A stretch of 64,000 nucleotides of DNA from Gymnothorax reevesii. Taxonomy: Eukaryota > Chordata > Actinopteri > Anguilliformes > Muraenidae. The notes below the pieces were generated by a model. It was not told the origin of the DNA and did not search any database. It was given only the letters and a program-made list of their open reading frames with translations. Each line of letters opens with the position of its first letter. Within the stretch, counting starts at the first letter, position 1. Positions 1-11,111 of this stretch are shown piece by piece. Position numbers and translations under genes: made by a program. The DNA lies in the NCBI GenBank assembly GCA_029721435.1, contig CM056576.1, positions 68,589,876 through 68,653,875 on the forward strand, given 5' to 3'.

Positions 1-446
1 TGACCAAAGGTTACACTCCCAGTTGAAGTCCCATACCACTTAGCGAACTCCAGACGTTTGTGTTTATGATTGTGAGTAAAAAAAGGTTTTTCCCATTACT
101 GCCTCCCAAACAGCTTGTTGGCATGTAGATAGCGCCTGATGGTTGTTTTGAAGACTTCGTGACCCCAAGATGCTACCATTTGTTACAATTCTTCAACAGT
201 GAGCTTTGGAGAACTTTTTACTACTCTTACCATCCTCCTCATTGTGCATGGTGGTAAAATAACCTTGTGTCCTCATCCAAGCTTGTTTACCACTGTTCCA
301 GTTGCTTTAAACTTCTCAATGATTCTTCTGACAGTAAATATTGGCAGATGTAGGCGAGTGGCTATTTTCTTGTAGCCATTGCCTGACTTGTGAAGGTCGA
401 CACACATCTGCCTTACTTGAATGATGTGTTCCTTTGTCTTTCCCAT
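1..446 (-). pseudogene. Tc1-like transposase, N-terminal half, broken
   Basis: The start codon at 446-444 is kept, unlike the copy near 41.28 kb where the same codon reads ATA. The first roughly 55 codons read through the expected Tc1 N-terminal helix-turn-helix, with recognisable QVRQMCVDLHKSG. A TGA interrupts the frame in the KLG/GHK stretch, at the position where the 41 kb copy also has TGA. The shared stop suggests descent from an already inactive source copy. The DDE catalytic core is not in the window. Confidence 0.75.
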
Positions 447-827
447 GTTGAAGAGTGGATAAGAGAAATGGCCTCTGTGTCACATCATATTTATACCCCA
501 GGGAAACAGGAAGTGATGATTTACTAATTAAATGTTCCCAGATACTCTGATCAACTTTGTAAACTACTGTAGAAATGACAGAAATACTTCAATTACATTT
601 AATTCCTAGGAATTGTTAGGGGTGCCAATAATTGTGGAACAGGTGATTTTAAAGAAAAACAATTATTTCTTAGTCCGGGATTTTTTCCCCCGAAAATTCA
701 CTTGAGTTGAAGGTTACATTTTCCACAATTTACAGTGTGGGAGTATGCTTCTGCAATAAAAATGTAATTTATTTTAAGGCTTTTGACACATCTTAACCAG
801 GGGTGCCAATAATTATTGAGGGCGCTG
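1..827 (-). mobile_element. Tc1-like transposon (family A), partial, cut by the window edge
   Basis: This sequence is closely similar to the right half of the better copy at 40050-41646. It ends in the same terminal motif (GGCGCTG followed by TA at 828-829). The transposase lies on the minus strand. Its ATG is at 446-444, encoding MGKTKE, followed by a helix-turn-helix DNA-binding region as in Tc1 transposases. An in-frame stop near 280 and other changes break it. The C-terminal catalytic part lies left of the window. Family assignment comes from internal comparison and recall of Tc1 architecture. Confidence 0.85.
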
Positions 828-829
828 TA

Positions 830-1059
830 TTAACATCAGGGGTGCTAATAATTGTGTCACACATGATTTGATGTAAAAGAATTATTTCATAATGTGGGAT
901 TTTTTTCCCACTGAATAAATGGACTTGACTTAAAGGTAGGATTTTCCTCCTTGTTTATTGTGGTTCTACAAAAGTATATTATTAAGAAAATTACTGAATT
1001 CATCAGAAGCTAAAGAACACATCTTAACCAGGAGTGCCAATAATTATGGAGGGCATTGT
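830..1059 (-). mobile_element. Tc1-like family A, left terminal segment in reverse orientation
   Basis: This is the reverse complement of the left end of the family A element (compare 40050-40275). It ends at 1059 in the terminal inverted repeat, followed by TA. It begins directly after the end of the element at 1-827, with the shared TA at 828-829. The simplest reading is that the 1-827 copy inserted at an internal TA of this second copy, so the rest of the second copy should lie left of the window. Confidence 0.75.
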
Positions 1060-2300
1060 ATGCGACAAATGGTTCAATGGTAATGAAGGATCAAATATCG
1101 GCCAATCACAAAAAGGGGCAGGGCTTTGACAATTAATGTATGACCTTTTCCTGAATCCGAAAACCTAATCCAGAACTCTTTAATGCCTGTATCAATAGTC
1201 TGAAGGATAAAAGCTAAGACAATCAGAAAAGGGAGCAGATCTTTGCCAATATACTGATAAAACTTTCATGAGTACCATTTCAATACCCAAGTCTCTATGA
1301 CAAATGCTCTCTAACCTGCAGACTGCATCAGATGAGTGCTCGGTCCATCTCTGCTGCACAACGGCACGGCAGCTGATTATATTAACTTTCGTCTATGTGC
1401 GAGCTTACACTGGATCCGCTGCATTGTATTACTTTTCCGTCCCAGATCTGCACAGCAGATACACTCGGCTTCTATTTTTGCCGGATGCAGGAGCACAAAA
1501 GCAGCACTTCAGCACAGAGAAGATCAATTAATACACAGACGCAACATTAAAAAATCCAGTTCATTTCAAATAAAACTCTCCTTGTTGCCGCCGATTCGTA
1601 TTGTAGGCTAGGACAGCAACGAAATATGAAAATGTGTAAACTTTATCGACAGAGTACTTTCCAAACAAATGATGAACCCAACACAAACAGGAAATTAAGA
1701 ACGCTTATGAATAAACAGGCTACTTATCCATGGTAGAAACACAAAAATCTCAAAAAAGAAACAAATAAAAGTAAGCTGACCATTCTTCAGTAGGGAACAA
1801 AGCCTGTTGCCCGTCTGTAGTTTCGTTTAACACAACATTTATCATGTCATCTCTGGAGATTGCAGTGATTCTGTAATTACTGCATGATCTCGTCAGGCTC
1901 GCTCATCGGTCTCGCCTCTCTGGCCGTCTGGACGTGATACTCAGTGAAAACGCATCCATCGGGTGTGGACGGACGACATAGCACAGATCTGATGCGCAGC
2001 AGGGCGGAGGCGAACTAAACACACATCTAGTATAATCTCGGGGTAACAGTGATTTATACAAGATCAGAGACAAATTTGTGCCTCAATTTAAGAACAAGTG
2101 AATTTGAATGTTTTGGAAGGAGAGCTGTGCTTAGACTGGGCTTCCTGTCTTTTTCAGATGGAATTAAGTGTGGATGTATTGTTTCTAATTTGCTGTCAGA
2201 AAGCATTAATTGCACTACTACAAGCTTTTCAACCTCTGTAATTTGTGTATCAGAGCACAAATTGGTGTAAAAATATACTGAACTCAAGGGTTTACTGCTG
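1060..2300. other. Unassigned intronic or intergenic sequence
   Basis: I recognise no coding region, RNA gene or repeat family here. Short ORFs at 1304-1611 and 2049-2287 have no recognisable domain and overlap on opposite strands. Sequence near 1890-2030 is more CpG-rich than its surroundings, but no promoter is claimed. Confidence 0.5.
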
Positions 2301-2378
2301 GGACCTCAATAGTGTAGACATTAATCCCAATTTTTTTCCGGACCTCAATAGTGTAGACATTAATCCCAATTTTTTTCT
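2301..2378. repeat. Tandem duplication, 39-bp unit, two copies
   Basis: The unit starting GGACCTCAATAGTGTAG occurs at 2301 and again at 2340, nearly identical, each ending in a T-run. It lies just upstream of the phospholipase C exon acceptor. The second T-rich tract may extend the pyrimidine-rich region upstream of that splice site. Confidence 0.9.
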
Positions 2379-2425
2379 TTGTGAAGCCTGTAGTCCTCAT
2401 GAAATGCTCTGACTTTATTTCTCAG

Positions 2426-2566
2426 GAAGCTAAGCTGCGTGAGGTGCTGGACATGGGAAACCTAGTCGGCAACCTGGAGAACAGGCAACTGACCATTGTC
2501 AGTGGTACAGACATGGTGAACATCACTTTCCTGAACTTCATGGCCTTCCACGAGGATGTTGCAAAG
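2426..2566 (+). CDS. plcb1: Phospholipase C-beta exon (end of PH domain)
   Basis: Phospholipase C-beta is the Gq-activated enzyme that splits PIP2 into IP3 and diacylglycerol at the plasma membrane. This exon is 47 complete codons (phase 0 to phase 0). It begins EAKLREVLDMGNLVG and contains VSGTDMVNITFLNFMAF, matching the C-terminal strand/helix of the N-terminal PH domain of PLC-beta. The acceptor is a pyrimidine-rich tract ending in CTCAG, and the donor is AAG/GTCTGC. The frame continues directly into the exon at 10450. From memory the following exons fit PLCB1 best, while FLNFMA here is PLCB3-like, so the paralogue is not certain. Earlier exons lie left of the window. Confidence 0.9.
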
Positions 2567-5500
2567 GTCTGCATTCTCATCTGCTTGCCTCAACTTGCCT
2601 TGCATATAAGCACAAAAAGACTATTCACTCTTCCCTAACAGCATAGTATTGCTTTTCTAATAATCAAAAACACCATTTGTGTCTGTTTTCCTCTTAAAAG
2701 GCCCCAGTTTACTTTGCTTACCAAAAATTAGTCAATATTACAGTATTTTCAGGGTACACTTAGGTATGATTTTCCAAAAGGAAAAAAAATTAGTCCACAT
2801 TGTACCTACTTATCTGAGTATTCCGTAGATTAGCAAGGCTGGCTAATCTCAACCTCTCAGCCCCAAATCCGAGGAATCACCGCTTCCTGTATGTGTTGAC
2901 TCAGCTTTGCATTAATCTTGATTTTCACATATTGTAATGTTTTATTACTTTGGATACCTCATTTTGATTATTAGTGCAACAGAGTAATTACTTGGCAAAA
3001 TCTTAACCCCAGTTGAGACCAAAGTTTCGCAACGCGACGAGACCGTTTTACAACATCGCAGGGAAGAGTTGCAGCAGTGTGAACTGGCCCGTCACAGCTC
3101 GACTCAAGCCGACTGATGATGTTGCCAGCGATTCAGCATGTCAAACCGCAAGAGGCTGGTTTTAGAACTTTAAGCACATAACTTTTCTAAACAGCCAATT
3201 AGCTTGTCGCGAATTCAGCTGATCACTTCAGTTACAAACTGTCAGCTGGTCAGAACTGCGCCGGGAATAACCAGGAGAAATTTACAAAAGAGGACAGGTC
3301 TCTCATTGCAAGCTCCTGGCACAGATTGGCAACAGCGCCTTTGGTATCTCGTTGAAGCACCCATGGTGCAGCCAGAACTTAAAATTGCGTGGGCAAGGAA
3401 CATCTCTTTAAAACAATTATTAGATCTGACTCAATCAAACTATACCTTCAATCCGAAAACACTCCGCAGTATCAGGTGTTGCTTGGATGCGCAGTTTTAT
3501 GCATTCCAAATCTCTGTTTTTGATTCAATTTCAACAATTAAATTGATCATAAAGCTCAGGTTAGATCGCCAGATGAGCCAAAAAGGTAGCGTGGAGTTTA
3601 GAGTAGTGCAATCACTTGATCCCCCCCATCCTGCTTCTGGCGCTTTCATAGTGGCGAGACGTAACAGAGGCGTAAATATCGCGGCTTGAAACGGCACTAT
3701 GAAAGCTCCTACTGCGTCTCCCCTCTCCCGCTTGGGGGGGCGGGGGGACACACACACACACATAATCATCTCCTGTTGTCTGAGCCCAGCTCTATGAGGA
3801 TCAGAAAAGCCATGGCAAGCAAGGTCATGCACACTGCAATTCTGGAATCACTGCAGGATGTTCATTCAGCTTGTTTACTTCATGGCAAATAAACAGAGAC
3901 ATGACACAAAACTATTTTTGTTCATTAGCTTAGCATTTATCCTTCATTAAGTCTGTGCCTCTAAGTATTCCAGCCACCAGAAGAACCTGAGGTGGGGCAA
4001 CAAAATATTAATTCTGAATTTTTGTTGATGATTCCATAATTTTCCCCAAATTTTAGTGATGCCATATTTTTCCTCTACTTGTTTAAAAAAATGCCGTTAA
4101 TGAAAATCTAATTTTTTTGAGGTGTAGGACCAAAATTTAGGGCTAAATTTTCAGCTTATACACCAGAGATCACCGTAACTCTTGTTGAGAGTCCAAATTT
4201 TCATGCATTCCTTGTCACTGTCACGTTCAATAGTTTAACAACTTCCTTCTTTACCACATTTTTACTTGAATATTCCCATCCAATTCCCTGCACTGGTGTA
4301 AGATCTTAAATATGTGATAAAGTTGCTTCTCCTTTGGTTCATTGACAAAATCTTCCCTTGTCAGAAACAATTAAAACAATTCATAAAAATGAAAACCTTA
4401 ATTACCATATACAGTACATCTGTCTTTTTGAAGTTTCAGACCACTGGCTCTCTGTAAGCTAAAAAAAAAAAAGGTTTTCCTATTAAACTGGAGGGAGGGC
4501 TGATGGGCTAAAACGCTTACTGTTCTGCCAGATCAGCACATACCGCACAGGGCAGCAGATACTGCCTAATTCCCGCGAGACGTTTCGTGTATCTCCCGTG
4601 GCTTTCTTGTGATAATCTCCTTTTTATGTCGCATGCTTTTATCAACCTTGTACTCTGCCAAGACCAGCTTCGCAGTAGGCCAGCCGCCGAACATACATAC
4701 GTATGCCTAGAGCCTGCCAAATGCGCGACGTAATGTTGTCCGAATTAGGCTTAAGCACAGTTGTTCCTGAGAATTACTTTTTATATGCGGATTTAATAGA
4801 TATAATACGTTGTTACATTGCTGTGTTGTTGTTGGCAATCGCTAATTACTAATCCATGAAAATCAAGGGTGGGCTGAAGAAGAGTAGCCTGTACAATATC
4901 CAGCAGTAGTTGAAAATCTCAGTATATGTGTACTGCTGGTCTGAATATGCTACATGCATGTAGATTGTAATTTTGCATTTATTTCAGCCTGTATACTGTT
5001 TCATCATTTCATCAGTACATATGGTTGAGAGTTATGTCATGTTATGTTTGCTGTTTAATAGCCTTCTGTTTGATGTCGGTTTATTCTTAAACATTTAGAC
5101 TGTAACATTTATACTTTGCAGTCTTTCAGACAAGTAATACAGTACAGCTCAATATTTATACTATTCAGCATGACTCTCCACTTAGTCTACTATGCTTAAT
5201 TTTCCAAATTGTTTGGCCTATTTGGCCAATACTTTCGGTTTTCAATTTTCTATTTGGTCCTCCAGCTTCCCTCTCCCTTAACCATCAATCCAAAATTTGC
5301 AAAATGAGCAGCGACATACTATTGACAAGTAATAGTCACTAAAATCTCAAATCCTAAAAACTCTAACTTTAGATGACATTTTAGCTAATTGAATAGCAGT
5401 AAAGAAATTAGCTCATACAATCAATAATAATAGCGATGTTTCACAGAAACAGATGGCTTTCTGCTTTAACATTGTGTAATGTTAACTTTATTATAATAGC

Positions 5501-6690
5501 TAACGTTAGCTACCTTGTACTCAAAAAGAACCTCACTACACCACCTCCACTACTATAGCCAGTCTGATGTTATATTTACGTTAATTCTCCAACATTTCAC
5601 TCCTCCACCTCACTCCGCAAAAACATCACTTTAAAAAGCCTTTTTCTCTAATATCGCGTCGTTGGATGAAGTGACACAGAGAGAACGGAGTTTTCCATTA
5701 TCCTGCTGCTCGTGGTTAGTGCTAGTAACTGTGTCGCTAACTGTACCTGGCTAGTATGCTAGCCTAATTTTCTGCCCTTAAACATTCAATACATTTTGAA
5801 TTGTACAGGGGATAATCTGGGAAAATGCTTTACTGTACGTGTTAATTGAATTCAGATGTGCTGACAATATACAGTCTAATTCTTTAATCGTCTTACCTTT
5901 AGAAAGACCGCGAACGGTCCATTCTGCTTCAACTCAGCTGCTGGACTAGTAGTCTTCGTCGCTAACTTCCGGGAACTATTGGGAGACTCCACGACCCACC
6001 ATTACTGTCAAAACTTGGTCTGGAGTGAACGGAGTTGATGCGACTCTTACTCTACATGACTCTGCTGTTCAACATCGACACTAGGCTGTCTGCCGTGTTG
6101 AGTATATCGGCTAACTGCACTTAGCACAAAGAAACCGATAAAGTTACGTAGCTAGAAACAAAGGCTAACAACGAAAGTAAAGCCGCTTCATTTTCAACTC
6201 CATAATATTTTGCGAATATCATGTTAGAACAAGTAAAAAGAGGTTAACATTACCTGATTACTTGCTGTGTCAGCATCGTCTGCCATCTTGGCGCCATGAA
6301 ATTGAACCCACAAAATTTCTGACACATGCGCAGTTTGCAGAATGGATGTTATCTTCCACTCGATACATAATGCCCGTGACCTCGTGAAGTAGTTTTGACA
6401 GTTATTTCACGCTATTCAGGTTCGTATTCATTCTGAAGAAAGTGACGTCCGTAAACTGCAATCTGTATTTGTAATTTAGTGAAGTTGTAACTTTATGAGT
6501 TGTATTCTCTCAGAGAATTTATACACTGCATAATCTATGCCTGATTTGACTTAGACAAGAGTTTACACATTTTTTATTTATGGACAACTATAGACTAACA
6601 CGCACACATTTTTAATACATAATACCATGATTATGTCCTTTGTCAAAGTGGTTCAAGAATAGGATTACAGTGCCTGGATTTTCCATCCCC
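2567..6690. other. Intron 1 of plcb: no recognised gene
   Basis: This is intronic sequence of the phospholipase gene. It contains a short CA run near 3749-3763. The ORF at 3204-3689 (161 codons) has no recognisable domain. The section around 3010-3130 looks like a decayed DNA-transposon end but cannot be assigned. AT-rich sequence from 3900 to 5600 shows nothing definite. A possible minus-strand promoter and first exon near 6.2 kb is listed separately. Confidence 0.5.
5896..6300 (-). promoter_or_regulatory. Candidate minus-strand promoter with short first exon(s)
   Basis: On the minus strand, CAAGATGGCAGACG (around 6289-6276) resembles a YY1-type initiator overlapping an ATG. From that ATG (6286-6284), eleven codons (MADDADTASNQ) run exactly to a consensus donor CAG/GTAATG at 6254/6253. 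A second minus-strand donor, AAAG/GTAAGA, lies at 5897/5896. No downstream exon was identified, so this may be an untranslated alternative start, a relic, or chance. It is intragenic and antisense to plcb. Confidence 0.2.
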
Positions 6691-7030
6691 CTTCTTTTTG
6701 TCCCTGAACACTTTGTCCCCATGGACTCTTCGTTACCCAACTCTTTGTTCCTGGCGACGTTCCGTCCCTGGACTCTTCGTCCCCAAGGATGATAATGAGA
6801 ATGAAACGCGCCACCATTGCTGACAGACAGACGGAGGGACAGACAACAGACGGATCACCATGATATAATGGTTAGGGTTATAATGCAGGGAGAGGGCAAA
6901 GCATTATTCAGGTCGAGCAATCCAGAGACGGAGGGTCCAGGGATGAAAATTCCTAAGGGACAAAAATTCCGGGGGTGAAAAGTCTGCTGATGAAATATTT
7001 GGGGATGAATAGCCCGGGGACGAATCATCT
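6690..7030. repeat. Degenerate inverted array of GTCCC/GGGGAYGAA motifs
   Basis: The left side (about 6695-6795) repeats motifs such as GTCCCTGGACTCTTCGTCCCC. The right side (about 6930-7030) repeats the complement, GGGGATGAAAA and GGGGACGAATC, every 15-25 bp. The centre is unrelated sequence with a GACAGACAGACGG patch. The two sides form an imperfect inverted repeat of a short satellite-like unit. No coding function is seen. Confidence 0.6.
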
Positions 7031-10000
7031 TTTAGCCCAAGAATAGTAAGCACTTTAGTTTGGGATTAAATCTGCTCAAAAAAGGACTGCATTTTAGGGG
7101 GTTAATTGTATTGCTTCTCTTAAGCTTGTGTTTATTGCCAAATAAATTGTCCTCTGTTCTACGCAAATGTAGAGACAATTTATTGTTAGTTAACCAGGCT
7201 CTTACCAGGATAATTGAGATTTTACTCAGTGTTTACTACATTCTGTGTCTTCAGTATAAATCTGGTCTCTTTTCCGGTTACTAATAAGGTTGAGTAGTCT
7301 GTGCAAAGCATCATTTTAGGTATCACTGCTGCTGGCATATCATGAAATGATATGAAATAAAATAATAATAACAATTGTCCCAAAATGGAGACCTTTGGTA
7401 CCCCATATTTGACCTCCATATCTGTGGACAGTGAATTATCAACTTTCCACTCCCTTTTCTGATTTGCCAAGACAAGTCTCATTCTCTAGACAACAATTTT
7501 TGTTGGATTCCTTTCTTTTTTGTGTCATGGGTCAGTGGTGATATGAAGAGGATTCCTATTGATTTTGGTGAAGATCGAAAGATTTTTCATGGGGCTGCGG
7601 CACCAAACTTGGCACATCCCCATACATGACATATACTGTATATATAGGTTGATCTCACTCAACTGGGTACAAATTTTGCTGTATCCATTTCATGTTTGTT
7701 TTATCAGTCAATATCAATATCCGGAGGATTCCTACTGATTTTGGTGATGATCAGATATTTGCTATGGTACTGAAATTTGCACATCCTTATACATGGCTTA
7801 TCAATGAAAAAGTTAAAATTCAATAAAATAATGGCTTTTTTTGTTTTTTGTTTGGTTTTGCTGAGCTGCAGCACCAAATTTAGCCCATCCATAAACAGGG
7901 ATTATAAATTTGTAGTTCTCACACTGAATGCTGAATTTTTTGCTGTATCCCTCTCATTTTTGTTGTGTGAGTCAACAATGGTAAGACTAATTTGGTGATG
8001 TGGTATGGTACATTAGAATTTGTTAACTCTTACTTCCCTTCCATTCCTTTTCACAGTTTTGTACTATTGACAAGGATGAATAACTGTTGTAGTTATAGAT
8101 AATAGTGACATCAATTTTACCCATATTATTAGTCAAATAACGTCATCAACAGGGCTACCATGCAGGCATATTACCTCACTTTGTGTGGCTATCTTGTGAA
8201 GCCTTTATGCCAACTGACTACGAGATTACTCCTGACTGAGACATTTGATTTGGAGAAAAAATAGAAAAAAGGCAAAGGTACATGGCTATGTAATTATTTT
8301 GAGGGTGAAGGAACTACACATCCCCTAGACCATTGAGAGTGATACCTTGCCAACCTGAGGGTAGTTTAGCAGGCTTCATTTAACCCATCATTTTTATTGT
8401 TTTATATTGTTAATAATCGTGTTGAAACATGTTGTCATTTGTGTTGTGTGTGTCTATGCAGTGGTTCATATAATGTATTGCAGTGTTGTCATCAATAAGA
8501 TGCAGTGCTTTGTTCCTGACCTCAATTACTGCTTGGGTTTGGGTCAATGCTGGTTCCACTGATTCCCCACGAGTCTGTCGGTGAAGGTTCAGTGAATCAG
8601 ATAATGTTATATAATTATAATAACGTCACTTTTCTAAAATAAATGTGAATTCATGATTCAGTTACATTCACACTGCTAATGTTATGTTAATATCATGTGA
8701 TATTGCCACAGCTGCATAGTATAAGCATCTGGCTTGTCTTAGTATAAGCAGCTAGCCTTTGTGGCTAACCTTAGCAAGCTGGGAACATGATTGTCTTATT
8801 TGTGTGATTAAGGTGACCCTCATAGACAACACACTGCAGTACATGGCAGGTTGCAACATTATGGCCATTTGTCAAATTTTCAAGTCAGATCATGACTGGG
8901 ATTTTCACTGCTGGAAATTCACTTTTCGGTTCTATTGGAAGTTTATAATATTGAGTATTGGGGTGACAGCATCACGCTGGTGTCAGAAGTTAAAATTCCC
9001 ATTCACTTTACCAATACACTTTTTGAAAATTCCCTTTTGAGATTTCAATATTTTGCATCAAATTTCGTAGTAACTACATGTTGTTTTTCTCTGTCGTTAT
9101 ATATTTTTTTACCACCAACATGCTAACCCTTGTATTTGACCGAAACCAACATGTTCCATGATCCACCTGGCCCCTGGAGCAAAAAGCGAGGCTTTAAAAA
9201 GACAACAGCCTGGTGAGGCAGCTACTTAGTCAACCATTGTAGCCTATGTTCCATTTTTTAAAAATCCTAATCTAATTACTGTCGTAATGAAGTTACATAG
9301 CTTTTTCGCTGCCAGTTTAAACATTTAGCCAATGCTTTAAAAAAAAACGGTGTAGTGTAAAAACCTGGTAGCTAGCGGCAAGCTAGCTAATAAACATGAT
9401 CTCGTCAAAGAATCACTGACCAAGCTCGCTGGCTTCTTAGCAAAGTAACCTGTACCCATAGATACAATGTTAGTGAAGCGATGCCTTTCATTGTTATCTA
9501 CTGAATTATATGCACAAAATGTAGCTAGCTAATAGTAGCTCACAAACTTGCTGCCCAGTTAATCAATTTGGCCTACAAACACTCAAGTAGCCAGCCAGCT
9601 AAATCATCTCATGATGCTGTCTGGCTGCTTTCTACTGATTTTTATGCACTACAGGTTTGCTCGATAAACTTCTGTCTGCAAATAGCAAATAAGTTTGATT
9701 GGTAGTAGGTCCCATAGGTTTACAGAGGTAGCCAATGGCTAGCAAACAAAGCATCAGCCTTGCTTTCTCCAATTTGTATCTGATCGGCCTCTGGCATGTT
9801 TTGATCATGAGCAGAGGAACCTGATTAGCCAGGAGAGAATTGTGGGCTATTTGTGTGTTTTTGTATTGGAAATTAAGTTTGTTAAAATAGACTACAAACT
9901 GGACTGGAACAGTTATAGCATGTCATTTCCAACAATGGACTAATCATTTGATGCGCTCACTTGCATGCATACAGCATATACCATGGTTTAATCTTGGAGC

Positions 10001-10338
10001 TTGCCAGCTCATAAAATTAATTCTAATTTTAATAATGCCGGAAAGTTTCTGAACCCCATCATAAATTTCCATATGGATTTTACTTTCAACAACAGAAGCT
10101 GAGTAGCACTGGCGTAGTCACCTCAGAACTCTATTTGGTTTTATTGTGTCAACTATTTGCACAGATTTTCAGCCATATGTTTAATTAATTCATAAAAATA
10201 ATGGAACTGGCATTGATTTGCAAACTGCATTTGGCCAGATGCCTGCTTATTGAATTGCCCTAGATTAAATGTTTAATACAACTGTATCTGAGGTTAGGCG
10301 TCTTCTGGGTTGTAAAACATGTTGTAAAACATTATTTT
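7031..10338. other. Intron 1 of plcb, continued
   Basis: This is AT-rich intronic sequence. Between about 7540 and 8000, a phrase like GAGGATTCCTAYTGATTTTGGTGA occurs twice (near 7548 and 7725), with shared flanks (CACCAAA, GCACATCC, TTTTGCTGTATCC). This marks two or three diverged copies of a repeat of roughly 180 bp. Nothing is recognised from 8000 to 10330. Short ORFs there lack domains. Confidence 0.5.
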
Positions 10339-10404
10339 GTGTGTGTGTGTGTGCGCACGCGCGTGCGTGTGTGTGTGTGTGTGTGTATGCGTGTGCGCGC
10401 GCAC
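10339..10404. repeat. (TG)n/(GC)n alternating purine-pyrimidine microsatellite
   Basis: About 66 bp of nearly uninterrupted alternating TG with GCGCACGCGCG interruptions ends 46 bp before the exon at 10450. Such mixed TG/CG tracts are known to favour left-handed DNA. Its ORFs on both strands are low-complexity artefacts. Confidence 0.95.
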
Positions 10405-10449
10405 ATCTGTGGTTGTATGCGTCTGCATATGTCCTTTCTGCCTCTGCAG

Positions 10450-10529
10450 GAATGGGCGCAGGAGCTGTTTAGCCTGGCATCAAACCTGCTTGCGCAAAAC
10501 ATGTCTAGAGAGGCCTGTTTAGAGAAAGT
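10450..10529 (+). CDS. plcb1: Phospholipase C-beta exon (PH to EF-hand linker)
   Basis: This 80-nt exon has 26 codons plus two bases (phase 0 in, phase 2 out). It encodes EWAQELFSLASNLLAQNM and continues SREACLEK, which is very close to the helix leading into the EF-hands of PLCB1. The acceptor is CTGCAG after a pyrimidine-rich tract and the TG microsatellite. The donor is AAAGT/GTAAGT, a near-perfect consensus. The split codon joins the G of the next exon to give Val before Tyr-Thr. The motif NLLAQNMSR favours PLCB1 over PLCB2/3, by recall. Confidence 0.93.
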
Positions 10530-10545
10530 GTAAGTATTTCCGACT

Positions 10546-10640
10546 GAGTGACCCATAGTTACTCACCCAAACCCCTGCTTAAGTCATTCTTTCACTAACC
10601 TGCTCTGAGACTGCCCGGACGTGTAGCTTAAAGTCCCGTA
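10546..10640. repeat. Degenerate AACCCCTGACTGAG satellite, left patch
   Basis: Three weak units share the ACTGAGTGACCC / AAACCCCTGCTTAAG / CTCTGAGACTGCCC pattern with the larger patch at 12361-12640. They sit directly after the exon and before the LINE pieces. The two patches may be one array separated by the LINE and other sequence, but divergence makes this uncertain. Confidence 0.4.
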
Positions 10641-11105
10641 TTTCCAACCCACCCTGTCCAAGATTGTAAATCCAAACTTAAATATAAAAATTACGAGAGT
10701 CTCACCTGAGACTTCCATCTCTGTCTCCTCTATGGAGGGTATGTGTGACTCAAACTTCCATCGCCAAACAATACTCAGTCGAAGTCAGCAGTTCCCCATT
10801 CCTGCTGACGATAGCTTGGGGCGAAGCCTGCCTCCCCTTCCTGAGTCATTGAATGTTTTGCCAGAACCACCGTGATGCCACACTCCTTCTTCACGGCCTC
10901 TCAAGCCTGAATTTTTGCTTCTGTGACCACCATGGCTGCAATCCCTCTAACTTGTCGATACCAGTCTGCCGAGTCAGGAGTCCTATGGGCCAGCCAGGCT
11001 CGAAAGGCCATCTTCTTCAGCTTGACAGCGTTCCTCACTGCTGGTGTCAGCCAGCAGCTCCTTGGGTTGTATTTGCATTCTTGGCAGTCAGACTTGTTTC
11101 CGGTT
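10640..11105 (-). mobile_element. LINE fragment, inverted 5' part (endonuclease-RT linker)
   Basis: The minus strand reads as the linker region between endonuclease and reverse transcriptase of a common fish non-LTR retrotransposon: recognisable pieces are VRNAVKLKKMAFRAWLAHRT, ADWYRQVRGIAAMVVTEAK and, further on, NGELLTST and ESHIPSIEE. The frame is broken in several places. It abuts the forward-oriented RT part of what looks like the same element at 11112. That head-to-head arrangement is typical of twin-primed LINE insertions. Confidence 0.7.
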
Positions 11106-11111
11106 GATATT

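Noticed and set aside
3204..3689. 161-codon plus-strand ORF in intron 1 as a gene
   Set aside because: No domain, no splice or promoter context, and an overlapping minus-strand ORF; looks like chance in mixed-composition sequence.
10332..10556. Cys/Arg/Val-rich ORFs over the TG microsatellite
   Set aside because: Dinucleotide repeat translated in several frames; no gene evidence.
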